A stretch of 64,000 bases of DNA from Oscillospiraceae bacterium. GTDB lineage: Bacteria; Bacillota; Clostridia; Oscillospirales; CAG-272. Shown here in pieces: positions 34,195 through 43,489 of the stretch; positions within the stretch are counted from its first letter, which is position 1; the number at the start of each line of letters is the position of its first letter. Below the pieces are notes generated by a model. The model worked only from the letters and a program-made list of their open reading frames with translations. It searched no databases and was not told the DNA's origin. The stretch lies in the NCBI GenBank assembly GCA_015065385.1, contig SVQK01000056.1, positions 186,001 to 250,000 of the forward strand, in the 5' to 3' direction. The translations under genes and the position numbers were made by a program.

Positions 34195-34704
34195 ATGGGA
34201 AGAATGCAGATTCGCTGCCACGGCGATGATACCAGATTTGAAGTGCTTGCAGACTTTGTTTATGAGCGCTATGGAAAATCGGTCAAGTACATCGCCGACG
34301 TGGCGGGAGGTCAGGGTGTGTTAAGCAGACTTCTCAACAAAAGGTATAACTATGTCAGTGAAGTGATCGACCCTCGTGTTTACGTTGTGAAGGGTGTTAA
34401 ACAGACGGTTTCAGAATATGACTCGGAAATGGCTTCCTATTATGATCTGATTATCGGTCTGCATCCCGACGAAGCGACACGCCCGGTTGTCGAGAGCGCT
34501 TTCTCGAGGCCGGTGATCGTTGTACCTTGCTGTAATTATTGGGACAAAACAAGAAAACTCGGCTCAAAGGCTATCGCCGAAGACATAGCGCTGTATTACG
34601 AAAAGAACGGAATCGAGTTCAAAATGGAGACGCTCCCAATGAAGTATCCCAATATTGTTGTATATACTTCCGGGAAGAAAACGTCAGACAGGGGGAAGAA
34701 ATGA
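34195..34704 (+). CDS. SAM-dependent methyltransferase-like protein
   Basis: A 169-residue protein with a motif I-like glycine loop (VKYIADVAGGQGVLSRLL, about 27-44) followed by an acidic strand end (EVIDPRVYV) and YDLIIGLHPDEATRPVV, the order of a small Rossmann-fold class I methyltransferase. The substrate is unknown; related short proteins in Clostridia are uncharacterised. Ribosome site AAGGAG is 12 bases from the ATG, a long gap. Codons are more AT-rich than in the following gene, which may mean transfer. Its stop overlaps the next ATG. Confidence 0.6.
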   Translation: MGRMQIRCHGDDTRFEVLADFVYERYGKSVKYIADVAGGQGVLSRLLNKRYNYVSEVIDPRVYVVKGVKQTVSEYDSEMASYYDLIIGLHPDEATRPVVESAFSRPVIVVPCCNYWDKTRKLGSKAIAEDIALYYEKNGIEFKMETLPMKYPNIVVYTSGKKTSDRGKK

Positions 34705-35333
34705 AAATCGAAACAGAAAGACTGATCGTCCGTCCGTTCCGCGAGGAAGACGCCGACGCGCTGTACAGGATCAAAACCGATCCGCAGGTGAAGGAATACT
34801 GCCCGGATTTTCTGGATGTTGACGTCAGTCGGGAGGACATGCCCGACTGGATCCGCAGATTCCGGCAGGTCGAGGAAGACGGGGACATGGACTCGTGGCG
34901 CTGTTACGCGATCGAGAACAGGGAAACCGGAGAGGTCATGGGTTGCCTTTCCTTCTGCAAACAGAATATGCTCCGCGAATACGATCTGGGGTGGATGATG
35001 ATCGGCACATACACCGGGCGGGGATACGCGTCCGAAGCGGCAGAGGCGTTTGCCGAAACCTTCTGCCGGACGCACGGGATCGACTATCTGACCGTCGTCA
35101 TGGACGTGGACAATCCGGCTTCCCGGCGGACGGCGGAGAAAAGCGGATTCCGCCTCTTCGAGAAGCGGACGGTTTACGACTATTCTTACAACCGTTTTTG
35201 CGACGACTATTACTACTTTCGCCGTTACTGGTCCGGCTGTACGTTGAAGGAGCGGTATTATGGAGATATCCCTTATTACGGACGGTCAACATCGGATGGA
35301 AAGGACGAGCCGCACGGACAAGATGCGGACTGA
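34701..35333 (+). CDS. GNAT family N-acetyltransferase (RimJ/RimL type)
   Basis: A 210-residue acetyltransferase with the N-terminal TERLIVRPFREEDADAL typical of the RimJ/RimL branch, the acetyl-CoA loop region GWMMIGTYTGRGYASEAAEA and the C-terminal VVMDVDNPASRRTAEKSGF. It may acetylate a protein N-terminus or a small amine. The ATG overlaps the methyltransferase-like stop (ATGA), with AGGGGGA as the ribosome site. Confidence 0.88.
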   Translation: MKIETERLIVRPFREEDADALYRIKTDPQVKEYCPDFLDVDVSREDMPDWIRRFRQVEEDGDMDSWRCYAIENRETGEVMGCLSFCKQNMLREYDLGWMMIGTYTGRGYASEAAEAFAETFCRTHGIDYLTVVMDVDNPASRRTAEKSGFRLFEKRTVYDYSYNRFCDDYYYFRRYWSGCTLKERYYGDIPYYGRSTSDGKDEPHGQDAD

Positions 35334-35347
35334 AGTGAAAAAAACGA

Positions 35348-35387
35348 GGCAGTCGTTCGATTCGAATCGGACGGCTGCCGTATTTGA
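35348..35387. terminator. Terminator between convergent genes
   Basis: GGCAGTCGTTCGAT pairs with ATCGGACGGCTGCC around TCGA; the T tract (GTATTTG) is short. Confidence 0.6.
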
Positions 35388-35461
35388 TTGATGTGAGACT
35401 GTCGCGTTTACCAAATCCTGTATGACAGATGCAGCGTTTTGATATCTTCCCTGCATCGTTG

Positions 35462-36040
35462 TCATACGGAGGTGAACGTTTCTTTCCTCCCTTTTCTCTC
35501 ATCCAGCGCGCGGCGGATGGCCTTCATGTCCCGGTACATGTCCTCGCGCTTCGAGGGATCGCGCAGCAGGGCGGAGGGGTGATAGACCGCCGTCATGAGG
35601 AACGCGCCGCGGGTCACGAACTGCCCGTGTTCCCGCGTGATCCTGTAGTCCGGGCGGATCAGGCGCATAGCGGAGATCCTTCCGAGGCAGACGATCATGG
35701 ACGGGCGGATCAGCTTTACCTGCTCCCTCAGGTGCGTCATGCAGGCATCGCCCTCCTCGGGCAGGGGATCCCTGTTGTGCGGCGGGCGGCATTTCAGGAT
35801 ATTGGCGATGTAGACCGATTCCCGCGGGATGTCCGCCGCCTCCAGATACAGGTCGAGCAGCTGTCCCGCGGCTCCGACGAAGGGAATCCCCGTGAGATCC
35901 TCCTGCTCGCCGGGCGCTTCGCCCACGAACATCAGATCCGCGTCCCGTGAGCCCGTTCCGAACACGAGATTCGTCCGCGTTTTCCAGAGGGAACACCCGC
36001 GGCAGGCGGCACACCGCTCTTCAAGCTCGCTCCATTCCAT
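35462..36040 (-). CDS. Type-4 (family 4) uracil-DNA glycosylase
   Basis: A 192-residue iron-sulfur DNA repair enzyme that removes uracil from DNA. Four Cys for the 4Fe-4S cluster are in CAACRGC, ILKCRPP and MIVCLG. The active-site motif is VGEAPGEQED, and the second motif is VYHPSALLRD. Start and stop fit the family's length of about 190-200 residues. Its start lies inside the 3' end of the upstream kinase-like gene, so the two are co-transcribed. Confidence 0.93.
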   Translation of the reverse strand: MEWSELEERCAACRGCSLWKTRTNLVFGTGSRDADLMFVGEAPGEQEDLTGIPFVGAAGQLLDLYLEAADIPRESVYIANILKCRPPHNRDPLPEEGDACMTHLREQVKLIRPSMIVCLGRISAMRLIRPDYRITREHGQFVTRGAFLMTAVYHPSALLRDPSKREDMYRDMKAIRRALDERKGRKETFTSV

Positions 36041-36605
36041 TCGATTCCCTCCTGAAGTTCTTGCCGTTTGCGGAGCCGGTCAGTTCTCTGAGAAACCGGT
36101 CCGCCTCTCTCCGCGTTTTGAAGACGATCACCCGCTTGCCCGGACAGCCTTCCAGCAGCGCCGCGATCCGCGTGTGCGTCTTCCGGGCTCCCCAGAGGGT
36201 GCGGTGGAAGAAGCGCAGTTTTTCGAGGCTGAAGGTCTCCGGACAGTCCCCGCCCATGTCGTCCCGCGTCTTTCCGTAATTCTTGAAGAATCGCTCCGCT
36301 ACGCCGATGAAACAGCGGATCCCGGAGAAATCGAACCAGATCACCGTGTCCGCGCGGGCAAGCCGGGCCGGGAGCGTGCGGCTGTAATTGCCGTCGATGA
36401 TCCAGTCGTCCCTGGCCGTCTCACGGGCGAGGAGCGCGTCGAATTCCTCCCGGGGGACCGCTTCCCACGTTCCGCGCCAGCCCAGCCGGTCGAGATGGAT
36501 CAGGGGCAGTCCGGTGAGGGAGGCGAGCTTTTTCGAGAAGGTGGATTTTCCCGCGCCGCATCCGCCCACTACCATGATCCGGCGTCCGATCCCGCGCTCT
36601 TCCAC
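36021..36605 (-). CDS. Adenylate kinase-like P-loop NTPase (topology modulation / FlaR-like)
   Basis: A 194-residue P-loop kinase-like protein. I chose GTG at 36603-36605, behind GGAGGGAG, giving MEERGIGRRIMVVGGCGAGKST; a start at the later ATG would begin right at the P-loop. Other blocks are PLIHLDRLGWRGTW, WIIDGNYSRTL and ADTVIWFDFSG, as in the FlaR/topology-modulation family. The substrate is not known. It overlaps the udg start by 20 bases. Confidence 0.8.
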   Translation of the reverse strand: MEERGIGRRIMVVGGCGAGKSTFSKKLASLTGLPLIHLDRLGWRGTWEAVPREEFDALLARETARDDWIIDGNYSRTLPARLARADTVIWFDFSGIRCFIGVAERFFKNYGKTRDDMGGDCPETFSLEKLRFFHRTLWGARKTHTRIAALLEGCPGKRVIVFKTRREADRFLRELTGSANGKNFRRESNGMERA

Positions 36606-36625
36606 GGCGGTCTCCCTCCGATCTG

Positions 36626-36654
36626 TTGACAACGACTCAACGGAATGATATAAT
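36626..36654 (+). promoter_or_regulatory. Promoter of the GH76 lipoprotein gene
   Basis: TTGACA, 17 bp, TATAAT, perfect consensus, just inside the divergent promoter pair. Confidence 0.85.
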
Positions 36655-36666
36655 ACGGATGATAGT

Positions 36667-36695
36667 ATTATACGCTGGGGCGGAGGACAAGTCAA
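36667..36695 (-). promoter_or_regulatory. Promoter of the P-loop NTPase/udg pair
   Basis: On the minus strand: TTGACT, 17 bp, TATAAT. Its -35 box ends one base before the ATG of the GH76 gene, so the two transcripts start facing each other and overlap. Confidence 0.8.
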
Positions 36696-36696
36696 C

Positions 36697-38415
36697 ATGA
36701 AAAAGAAAAATATCGCAGAAGGAACTGCCGCTGAGATCCGACGGGCGGATGCGGGCAGTCGGATCGGGCTCAGGATGACGGCGCTTTTGCTTTCCGCTGC
36801 GCTTTTGGCTCCCGCGTTTCTCTCCTGCTCCGATTCGGAAGGCTCCGGAGGTCAGGGGGACAGCGGAATCGGCGAAACGACCGCGTCCCCCGTCCTCTCC
36901 GAACCCGCCGCCTCCGAGGTTCAACCCGATCCCGAACCCGAACCGACGGCAGAACCCGAACAGGACGCGCCCTCCGAACCCGCCGCTCCCGAGCCGGAGC
37001 CTGTCCCCGATCCCGAACCGGCGGAGGAAACGCCCGCACCGGAACAGGCTGCGGAAGAAGCACAGGCGGACACGGCGTCGAAGAGCTGGTCCGATCCCGA
37101 GCGGTACGCCCTCTATTTGGGACGGGCGAAGGAATACGCCGGGATCCTGCACGATCTGTACTGGGACGCGGGATCGGAGCTGTCCAGCCTGACGCCGGGG
37201 GCAGGCGTTCCCCATCTCTGGCCCTATACGGAACAGCTTGGCATGGTCAACGGCATCCTCGCGGCGATGGGAGCAGACGATCCGGACCGGGCGTTCTATG
37301 TGAGCTGGCTCGACGAACTGGTCGGAGGACTGCGGCACTACCGGATCCGCCGGGTCAAACTGGTTGACGGGCAGTCGTGGAACGATCCGGACAATGTCCT
37401 CGCCGCCTTCGGTGAGAACGACGGAACGGCCCATTCCTACGCCCTCTACTCCTCCTCGCGCCACGACAAGAAGCAGGATTATCTGATCGTCACGCCGGAC
37501 GCCGTCTATTTTGACGACAACGTCTGGGTGGCGAAGGAACTCGTCGCGGCGTACGTCAACACCGGAAACGAGGCGTACCTGAACGAGGCTGTGAACGTCG
37601 TCAACTGGATCCTCGGGGAGGGATACGAGAACGCCGGAGCGCTGGCCGGGATCTACTGGAAATGGTCGGCGAAATTCCTCTTCGCGGGCGGGAACTACAG
37701 CGATTCCGACCACGCGTCCCTCAACGCATGCTCGACCGTCTCCTGCGCCATGGTGCTGGCCGAGCTCTGCGAAGCGGTTCCGGGGACGGCATACGAAGAC
37801 CGGGCGGCTGACTGGCTCGCAAAAGCGGACGCCATTCTCCGCTTCTCCGACGAGGCCTTCCGGGATCGCGGCACGAAATGCCTGTACGACAAGGTGTTTT
37901 TGAAGAAAGGCTTTGAAAAATCGTCGGATCTGAAAAGCCAGATCCAGAAGACCGACAACGCGCAGTACGCCTACAACACGGGGACTTATCTGACGGCGGG
38001 CGCGGTGTTGTTCCGCCTGCTGTCCCCCGCGGATCCCGACCGGGCGGCGGAGATCCTCTCGAACGCGCTCGCCTCGGCCAAGGGAGCGGACAAGAAGTTT
38101 GCCGATAAAACCGTGAAGGCGGGGCAGTACTCCTATCCCTCCCACAGCTGGTTCACCTCGTTCCTCCTCTCCGGCTTCTCGGATCTCAGGCCGTACGGCG
38201 AGGACTGCGGAGAATACGCGGATCACATGCGGTCGGCGCTGGATTACGCATGGGAAAACAACCGCGCGTCGGACGGGCTGGTCTCGCCCTCGTGGATCAA
38301 GGGCTGGTCACGCTTCACGAACAACAGCCCCACAAGCGAGGACAACCCGCGCCAGATCCTCTATCAGTCCGCGAACGTCCACTGCTACGCGATGCTGGCG
38401 GAGTATTACGGATGA
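36697..38415 (+). CDS. Secreted GH76-like lipoprotein (alpha-1,6-mannanase type)
   Basis: A 572-residue lipoprotein. The signal peptide ends in lipobox AFLSC (Cys about 44), followed by a Pro/Glu/Ala-rich linker (about 60-125). The (alpha/alpha)6 barrel of GH76 covers about 130-572, with the neighbouring catalytic Asp pair in VYFDDNVWVAKEL (about 272-273) and further blocks AGIYWKWSAKF, NACSTVSCAMVLAEL and AYNTGTYLTAGAV. GH76 enzymes cut alpha-1,6-mannan or related glycans. Surface exposure suggests use of yeast or host mannan, or remodelling of its own envelope. The ribosome site is GGAGG. Confidence 0.85.
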   Translation: MKKKNIAEGTAAEIRRADAGSRIGLRMTALLLSAALLAPAFLSCSDSEGSGGQGDSGIGETTASPVLSEPAASEVQPDPEPEPTAEPEQDAPSEPAAPEPEPVPDPEPAEETPAPEQAAEEAQADTASKSWSDPERYALYLGRAKEYAGILHDLYWDAGSELSSLTPGAGVPHLWPYTEQLGMVNGILAAMGADDPDRAFYVSWLDELVGGLRHYRIRRVKLVDGQSWNDPDNVLAAFGENDGTAHSYALYSSSRHDKKQDYLIVTPDAVYFDDNVWVAKELVAAYVNTGNEAYLNEAVNVVNWILGEGYENAGALAGIYWKWSAKFLFAGGNYSDSDHASLNACSTVSCAMVLAELCEAVPGTAYEDRAADWLAKADAILRFSDEAFRDRGTKCLYDKVFLKKGFEKSSDLKSQIQKTDNAQYAYNTGTYLTAGAVLFRLLSPADPDRAAEILSNALASAKGADKKFADKTVKAGQYSYPSHSWFTSFLLSGFSDLRPYGEDCGEYADHMRSALDYAWENNRASDGLVSPSWIKGWSRFTNNSPTSEDNPRQILYQSANVHCYAMLAEYYG

Positions 38416-38508
38416 TCGGACAAACAAATGCTTGACAGAATTGGTGTCCGGTGTCTGAAAGCAAAGGCTGTCAAAGGCTCCGGCGGCTGCACGTTTGTAA
38501 ATAAACTT
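38416..38508. other. Short non-coding spacer after the GH76 gene
   Basis: Sequence between the GH76 stop and MITE copy B. It holds a partial inverted repeat around TGTCCGGTGTC but no clear terminator or gene. Confidence 0.4.
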
Positions 38509-38511
38509 TTA

Positions 38512-38815
38512 TACTAATCTCAAGCTAAAGGGAAACGCGGCTTTCTTTCGGATGAAAGCTCGCTCAACAAGTTGAGCCGGCAAAGAACTTCATTGGGAAG
38601 GGGACAAAGGGTAGGCTATACCAATCAAGTGAAGCTGAAGCTTTGACACACCAACGAAGCTTCGCGCAGAGCGCGAACTTCTGAAGACATCCAACCTTAT
38701 CAGAGTTATCGCACGCGATGCTCACCCGCTCAACGAGTTGAGCAAGAGGGCCGTTCGCACCCTACATGAAGCGATCAAAACCCATACAGTTTAGCTTTTT
38801 AGGCTGAGAATAGTA
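38512..38815 (-). mobile_element. MITE-like element, copy B (inverted relative to copy A)
   Basis: A 304-bp element that, read on the minus strand, follows copy A closely over both ends and most of the body. It differs mainly by about 29 extra bases in the middle, including the hairpin TTCGCGCTCTGCGCGAA. The flanking duplication is TTA (38509-38511 and 38816-38818). Both internal palindromes (GCTCAAC-NN-GTTGAGC) are intact here. No ORF is present. Confidence 0.8.
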
Positions 38816-38835
38816 TTAGTCTTCTGTCTCGGCAA

Positions 38836-38880
38836 TAAAACGGCTGACGGAGCAAAAAACTCCGGATCAGCCGTTTTTTC
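38836..38880. terminator. Bidirectional terminator between GH76 and ruvB
   Basis: AAAACGGCTGA-CGGAG pairs with CTCCG-ATCAGCCGTTTT around AAAAAA; T runs are present on both strands. Confidence 0.85.
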
Positions 38881-38881
38881 G

Positions 38882-39961
38882 TCAGTTGTTTTCGTCCTCC
38901 GTCATCGAAACCTGAGCGTTGATCCCGGGATCGGGACGGGCGGGCTTTTCGGGGTAGGGAATGCCGAGGTGTTCGTAGCCCTGCCGCGTGACCATTCTGC
39001 CGCGGAGGGTGCGGGCGAGGAATCCGATCTGCAAAAGATACGGCTCGCAGACGTCCTCTAACGTTACGGCCTCCTCTCCGATGGTGGCGGCGAGCGCTTC
39101 CAGACCGACGGGACCGCCGCCGTAAAAGCGGATGATGGTTTCGAGCATCTTCCGGTCGGTGGTGTCCAGTCCCAGCTCGTCGATCTCCATCATGGCAAGA
39201 CCTTCCTGCGCCATCCGGAGGTTGATCCTCCCGTCGCCCACCACCTGCGCGTAATCGCGGACCCGTTTCAGAAGGCGGTTGGCAATACGCGGGGTCCCTC
39301 TCGAGCGGGAGGCGATCTCAAGCGCGGCGTCCCCGTCGATCGGCACGTCGAGGATGGAGGCGGATCGTCTCACGATGGTGGAGAGCTCCTCCGGGGTGTA
39401 CAGTTCCAGCCGCATCTGAACGCCGAAGCGGTCCCTGAGCGGCGTCGAGAGCTGTCCGGCCCGGGTGGTCGCGCCGATCAGAGTGAACTTGTTGAGCGGC
39501 AGGTGGATGGAGTGCGCGCCGGGGCCTGTCCCAACTACAATATCGAGCGCGTAGTCCTCCATGGCGGGGTAGAGGATTTCCTCGATTGTGCGGGGCAGGC
39601 GGTGGATCTCGTCGATGAAGAGGATGTCGCCCTCGTTCAGGTTGGTGAGGATCGCGGCCAGATCCCCCTTTTTGTCAATGGCGGGACCGGCGGTGATCCG
39701 CAGATTGACGCCCCTCTCCCGCGCGATGATCATGGAGAGGGTGGTCTTCCCGAGTCCGGGCGGGCCGTAGAACAGCATATGATCCAGCGGATCCCCCCGG
39801 AGCTTCGCCGCCCCGATGATGATTTTCAGGTTTTCCTTTGCCTTCTCCTGACCGATGTATTCGTCCAGCGTTTTCGGCCGGAGGGCGTTGTCGGTGTCGG
39901 AATCCTCCTCGGTGAAGGTGGAGGACACGATGCGGTTTTCAAAGTCAAATTCTTCGTCCAC
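38882..39961 (-). CDS. ruvB: Holliday junction branch migration DNA helicase RuvB
   Basis: A 359-residue AAA+ motor of the RuvAB complex. Walker A is [12 protein letters not shown] (about 64-75), Walker B is [10 protein letters not shown], sensor 1 is LIGATTRAG, and the arginine finger region is [10 protein letters not shown]. The C-terminal winged helix ([22 protein letters not shown]) is intact. It follows ruvA by 14 bases, the normal order. Confidence 0.97.
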   Translation of the reverse strand: MDEEFDFENRIVSSTFTEEDSDTDNALRPKTLDEYIGQEKAKENLKIIIGAAKLRGDPLDHMLFYGPPGLGKTTLSMIIARERGVNLRITAGPAIDKKGDLAAILTNLNEGDILFIDEIHRLPRTIEEILYPAMEDYALDIVVGTGPGAHSIHLPLNKFTLIGATTRAGQLSTPLRDRFGVQMRLELYTPEELSTIVRRSASILDVPIDGDAALEIASRSRGTPRIANRLLKRVRDYAQVVGDGRINLRMAQEGLAMMEIDELGLDTTDRKMLETIIRFYGGGPVGLEALAATIGEEAVTLEDVCEPYLLQIGFLARTLRGRMVTRQGYEHLGIPYPEKPARPDPGINAQVSMTEDENN

Positions 39962-39975
39962 GGTTCATCCCTCCG

Positions 39976-40629
39976 TCAGGTTTTCAATAGAACCGCCAGC
40001 GCGGTCCGGATGATCTCGTCCGCCTCGGCTCCTTCGTCCGCGTATTTCAGGGCGGAAGCGATTTCGGAACGGGAGTACCCCAGCGCGGCGAGGGCGTCCC
40101 GGGCGTCGGCCATCGCGCCGGAGGATCCCTTTTTCTTCGGGGCGGGGATCTCTCCGTCGTCCGCGGGCCCCATGAAGAAGGCGGGGAACTGCTTCGGGAT
40201 CTTGTCCTTGAGCTTGAGCACCACCATGGCCGCGGTTTTCTCTCCGACGCCGGGTGCTTTGGCGATGGCTTTGGTGTCCCCGTTCGCCACGGCAAAGGCC
40301 AGCTTTTTCGGCGGCAGCAGGGAGAGGATGGAGAGCCCGGCCTTCGGTCCCACGCCCGAGACGGTGAGCAGCAGGCGGTACATCGTCAGCTCCTCCCGGT
40401 CGGCAAATCCGTAGAGATCGGCCGCGTCCTCCCTCAGCGCGAGATGGGTCCAGATGCGGACGGGCGGGGAGGCGAGCTTCGTGCCGTCTGGGGCGAACGC
40501 GGGAGCGGGAAGGGAGGAGAGGGTCCGGGAGGTCACGGTCACGCGGAACCCCACTCCCGCGCATTCGATCGTGACGGAGGAGGCCGCCGCGTCGAGTTCA
40601 AGAATCTGTCCGTATAACGTTTCAATCAT
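39976..40629 (-). CDS. ruvA: Holliday junction branch migration protein RuvA
   Basis: A 217-residue junction-binding protein: OB fold (1-65, MIETLYGQILELDAAA), helix-hairpin-helix domain (LLTVSGVGPKAGLSIL and KAPGVGEKTAAMVVLKLKDK) and a C-terminal RuvB-binding domain (DARDALAALGYSRSEI) after a flexible linker. The start lies eight bases inside the end of the yfhO gene. Confidence 0.96.
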   Translation of the reverse strand: MIETLYGQILELDAAASSVTIECAGVGFRVTVTSRTLSSLPAPAFAPDGTKLASPPVRIWTHLALREDAADLYGFADREELTMYRLLLTVSGVGPKAGLSILSLLPPKKLAFAVANGDTKAIAKAPGVGEKTAAMVVLKLKDKIPKQFPAFFMGPADDGEIPAPKKKGSSGAMADARDALAALGYSRSEIASALKYADEGAEADEIIRTALAVLLKT

Positions 40630-43489
40630 GGAGTTTCCTCTTTCGTTTGATGGGTACGAATCCCTCCGTCAGGCATCCGGCGATGAAGACGAGGGAGCCC
40701 GCGACGGTCAGGGCCCAGCCGTTTCTCACGCAGGCCGGACGGTAGGCAAAGCGAACCTCGTGTTCCCCCGCCGGGATGCGGACGGCGAGCAGGGTGTCGT
40801 TCAGAACCGCCGTCGTTCCGTATTCCCGGCCGTCCACCGTCACCTGCCAGCCTTCGTCGAAGGGGATGGTGGTGAACAATAGCTCGCGGCCCGCGGGAAC
40901 GGTCACGGTTCCGAAAAGCTCGTCGTCCCGTTCGGATTCGACGGCCATCACGCCGCTTTTCAGATCTTCGATCGCAGACTTGAACGCGTCCTCGTCGAAG
41001 TACCAGAAGTACGGAACGCCGGAGCGGATGTACATCTCGTCCTTTTTCATCACCAGCGAGGCGTTGATGATCTCGCCGGGCGCAAAGCAGCCGAGCTCGC
41101 GGATGGAGAAGTCCTCGCCGTCGAAGTATTTGCCGATCTTCGATCCGTTTAGCATGAGGGATGCCTCTCTCGGCCATTTGGAGGGGAAGTAGCAGTAAAG
41201 GGGAGCGGACGAATCGACCGACACGGAGAAGATCACCGACGCGCCGCCGGACCCCGTTTTCTGATAGCCTTTGTGGCCCGTTGCGAAGATCAGGTCGCAG
41301 CCCACGGTGTCAATCCCCATGAGCTCCGCGCGCCGCCACACGGACACGGTTTTGCCCGTCATGGCGGAGAGCAGCTTGTTCATGTAGGTGAAGGGATCGG
41401 TATATGTTTCCAGATCTTCGTCGTACTCCGCCGCGTCGGACTTTCCGAAGGAGACCACGGACGGATCTGTCGCGTAGGCGAGGGAGAGGCACCACGGATT
41501 TTCGTACACGTCGATGTGAGTGTCCGTGGAGCCGATCAGATCGTACAGGTCGTGGATGTAGGACATGACGGGCTTGTCGTCGGTCTCGTCCGCCATGACG
41601 TAGCGGATGCCGAAGAGGGCGTCGGTGACCGCGGTCGCTCCCGCGTACATCGACCAGTGGGACTGCGCCGCGTAGCCGAACTGTCCGAGAAGCTCCACGG
41701 CTCTCGCGTTCAGGGTGGAGGTGGAGTTGCTCATGCCGCGGATTCCGAGGGCGAAGTTGTCGTTCTTTTTCCGGTGTACCAGCTTTTCGGAGCGGAAGAA
41801 GCCCGGCTTGTCCGCGTACAGGGCCACGGCGGGCTCGTAGGTGGAGATCATCTGCCGGTAGGATTTGTTCGTGGAATAGGACACGTCCTCGTCCAGCGCG
41901 ACCATCATGAGGATCCCGTTTGCAGCTGCCTCGAGCACCGCGAAGACGCACAGGGAAAGCGCGGCGATCTGCTTGAACCGGGCAGGGCGTGGGGAACGCG
42001 GGGCGCGGCGGGGTTCCGCTTCATCGGGCAGAGGCAGATCCGCTTCGGCTTCTTCGGGTTCGGTCGGTTCGACCGGATCGGAGCTGTCGGAGGGGAGTTC
42101 TTCGGGAGGGGCGGCACAGCGGCGCGGAGTTCTTTTCCTGTCTCCGAGGGGCGGGATCAGGAAGGCGGCCAGAACCAGGCACAAGAGCTGCGGCCAGACG
42201 GATTTGAAGGTCGGAAGGTGCTCGTATCCGATCTTCGAGCAGATAAGCAGCAGCGCGCTCCACCCGGAGGCCGAGACAAGAGGTGCCCGCTTCCCGATCT
42301 CCCGGATCCGCACCAGAGCCTCCGCCGCCATCCAGAGAGCAAGCGCGGTGAACATGTAGGCAAAGCGCGCGTTGAGCCAGTTGGGCCGCTGCATGCCGTG
42401 CCAGATGATGTCGAGCGGGCTGAAATTGAAGCTGACGAAGAGGAAGAGCATGACCGCGGCAAATCCCGCCTTCCGACGGCGCGGAATCGATTTGGTCACG
42501 AAGAAAAGCGGGGAAAGCACGAGGGCGACCGTGCCGCAGTAGAGAAACGGCATTCCCGTGGGCCGCACCGTGTCGTAGGAGCCGAGATAGGATTTTGTCA
42601 GGATATCGAGAAATTCAAAGAGCTGCTTCGGTTTCCAGTCCGGCGTCGAGAATTCCAGCTTGCCGAAGGACAGGGAATAGACCGTGGGCAGAAGGATCAC
42701 CCCGGCAGCGGCCACGGCGGCGGCGGACCAGAGCGCGACCCGCAATAGGCTCTTGACGAAGTGCGCGGTCTCGTCCATGGGATTGCGCTCCCCGGGCGTG
42801 AGCATGAAATACCGCGCGAAGAACCAGACGAGGACGAACAGGCACGCCATATAGCCGATATAGAAATTTGACGCGACGGCGTAGGCGAGGCTGACCGTGA
42901 AGAGCCGGAACTTCCGCCGCTCGATCAGGGCGTCCAGTCCCGAGAGGATCAGGGGAAAGGCGATGAGGTTGTCCGTCCACATGACGTTGTGCTGCATGAC
43001 CACGGCGAAGGAGGTCAGCGCGTAAAGGACGGAAAACAGAACGGTCAGGGAACGGCGGGTCTTCACCTTTTCGTCGATGAAGTATCCGAACGCAAGGCCC
43101 GTGCATCCGCATTTGAGAACCAGAATCAGCTCCATCGCGTCGAGGATCCTGTCCTTCGGGAACAGGGCGACGATGAGGGAGAAGGGGCTTGCGAGGTAGT
43201 AGGCGAAGACCCCCATGAACTCCCCGCCGAGCGCGCGCTTGAAGGAGTAGAGGATCGTCTCGCCGGAGCGGATGATCTCGCGGAACTGCTCGAAATAATA
43301 GATGTACTGCGCGTTCAGATCCAGCACCAGCACGGAGCGGTCCGAGCCGGGATAGACGCCGATCACCGCGTAAAGGACCGCCATCAGCGCAGTGGGCAGG
43401 GCGAAGCACAAAAGCAGGGTGATTCTCCGCCGTCCGACTGCGCTCCTCTCGTCGAGGGGAGGCAGGAGAAGGTCGTTCGGTTTAGCCAT
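40622..43489 (-). CDS. YfhO family multipass membrane protein
   Basis: A 955-residue membrane protein of the YfhO family, related to GT-C glycosyltransferases and involved in Gram-positive bacteria in glycosylation of lipoteichoic acid or similar surface polymers. The N-terminal block (VYPGSDRSVLVLDLNAQYI, then YYFEQFREII) with an Asp in the first extracellular loop fits the GT-C active site. About 13 membrane helices follow, broken by an acidic cytoplasmic loop (about 470-535), then a large extracellular beta domain and a last helix near the C-terminus. I chose ATG 43487-43489, which overlaps the DUF951 gene. Confidence 0.9.
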   Translation of the reverse strand: MAKPNDLLLPPLDERSAVGRRRITLLLCFALPTALMAVLYAVIGVYPGSDRSVLVLDLNAQYIYYFEQFREIIRSGETILYSFKRALGGEFMGVFAYYLASPFSLIVALFPKDRILDAMELILVLKCGCTGLAFGYFIDEKVKTRRSLTVLFSVLYALTSFAVVMQHNVMWTDNLIAFPLILSGLDALIERRKFRLFTVSLAYAVASNFYIGYMACLFVLVWFFARYFMLTPGERNPMDETAHFVKSLLRVALWSAAAVAAAGVILLPTVYSLSFGKLEFSTPDWKPKQLFEFLDILTKSYLGSYDTVRPTGMPFLYCGTVALVLSPLFFVTKSIPRRRKAGFAAVMLFLFVSFNFSPLDIIWHGMQRPNWLNARFAYMFTALALWMAAEALVRIREIGKRAPLVSASGWSALLLICSKIGYEHLPTFKSVWPQLLCLVLAAFLIPPLGDRKRTPRRCAAPPEELPSDSSDPVEPTEPEEAEADLPLPDEAEPRRAPRSPRPARFKQIAALSLCVFAVLEAAANGILMMVALDEDVSYSTNKSYRQMISTYEPAVALYADKPGFFRSEKLVHRKKNDNFALGIRGMSNSTSTLNARAVELLGQFGYAAQSHWSMYAGATAVTDALFGIRYVMADETDDKPVMSYIHDLYDLIGSTDTHIDVYENPWCLSLAYATDPSVVSFGKSDAAEYDEDLETYTDPFTYMNKLLSAMTGKTVSVWRRAELMGIDTVGCDLIFATGHKGYQKTGSGGASVIFSVSVDSSAPLYCYFPSKWPREASLMLNGSKIGKYFDGEDFSIRELGCFAPGEIINASLVMKKDEMYIRSGVPYFWYFDEDAFKSAIEDLKSGVMAVESERDDELFGTVTVPAGRELLFTTIPFDEGWQVTVDGREYGTTAVLNDTLLAVRIPAGEHEVRFAYRPACVRNGWALTVAGSLVFIAGCLTEGFVPIKRKRKLHD

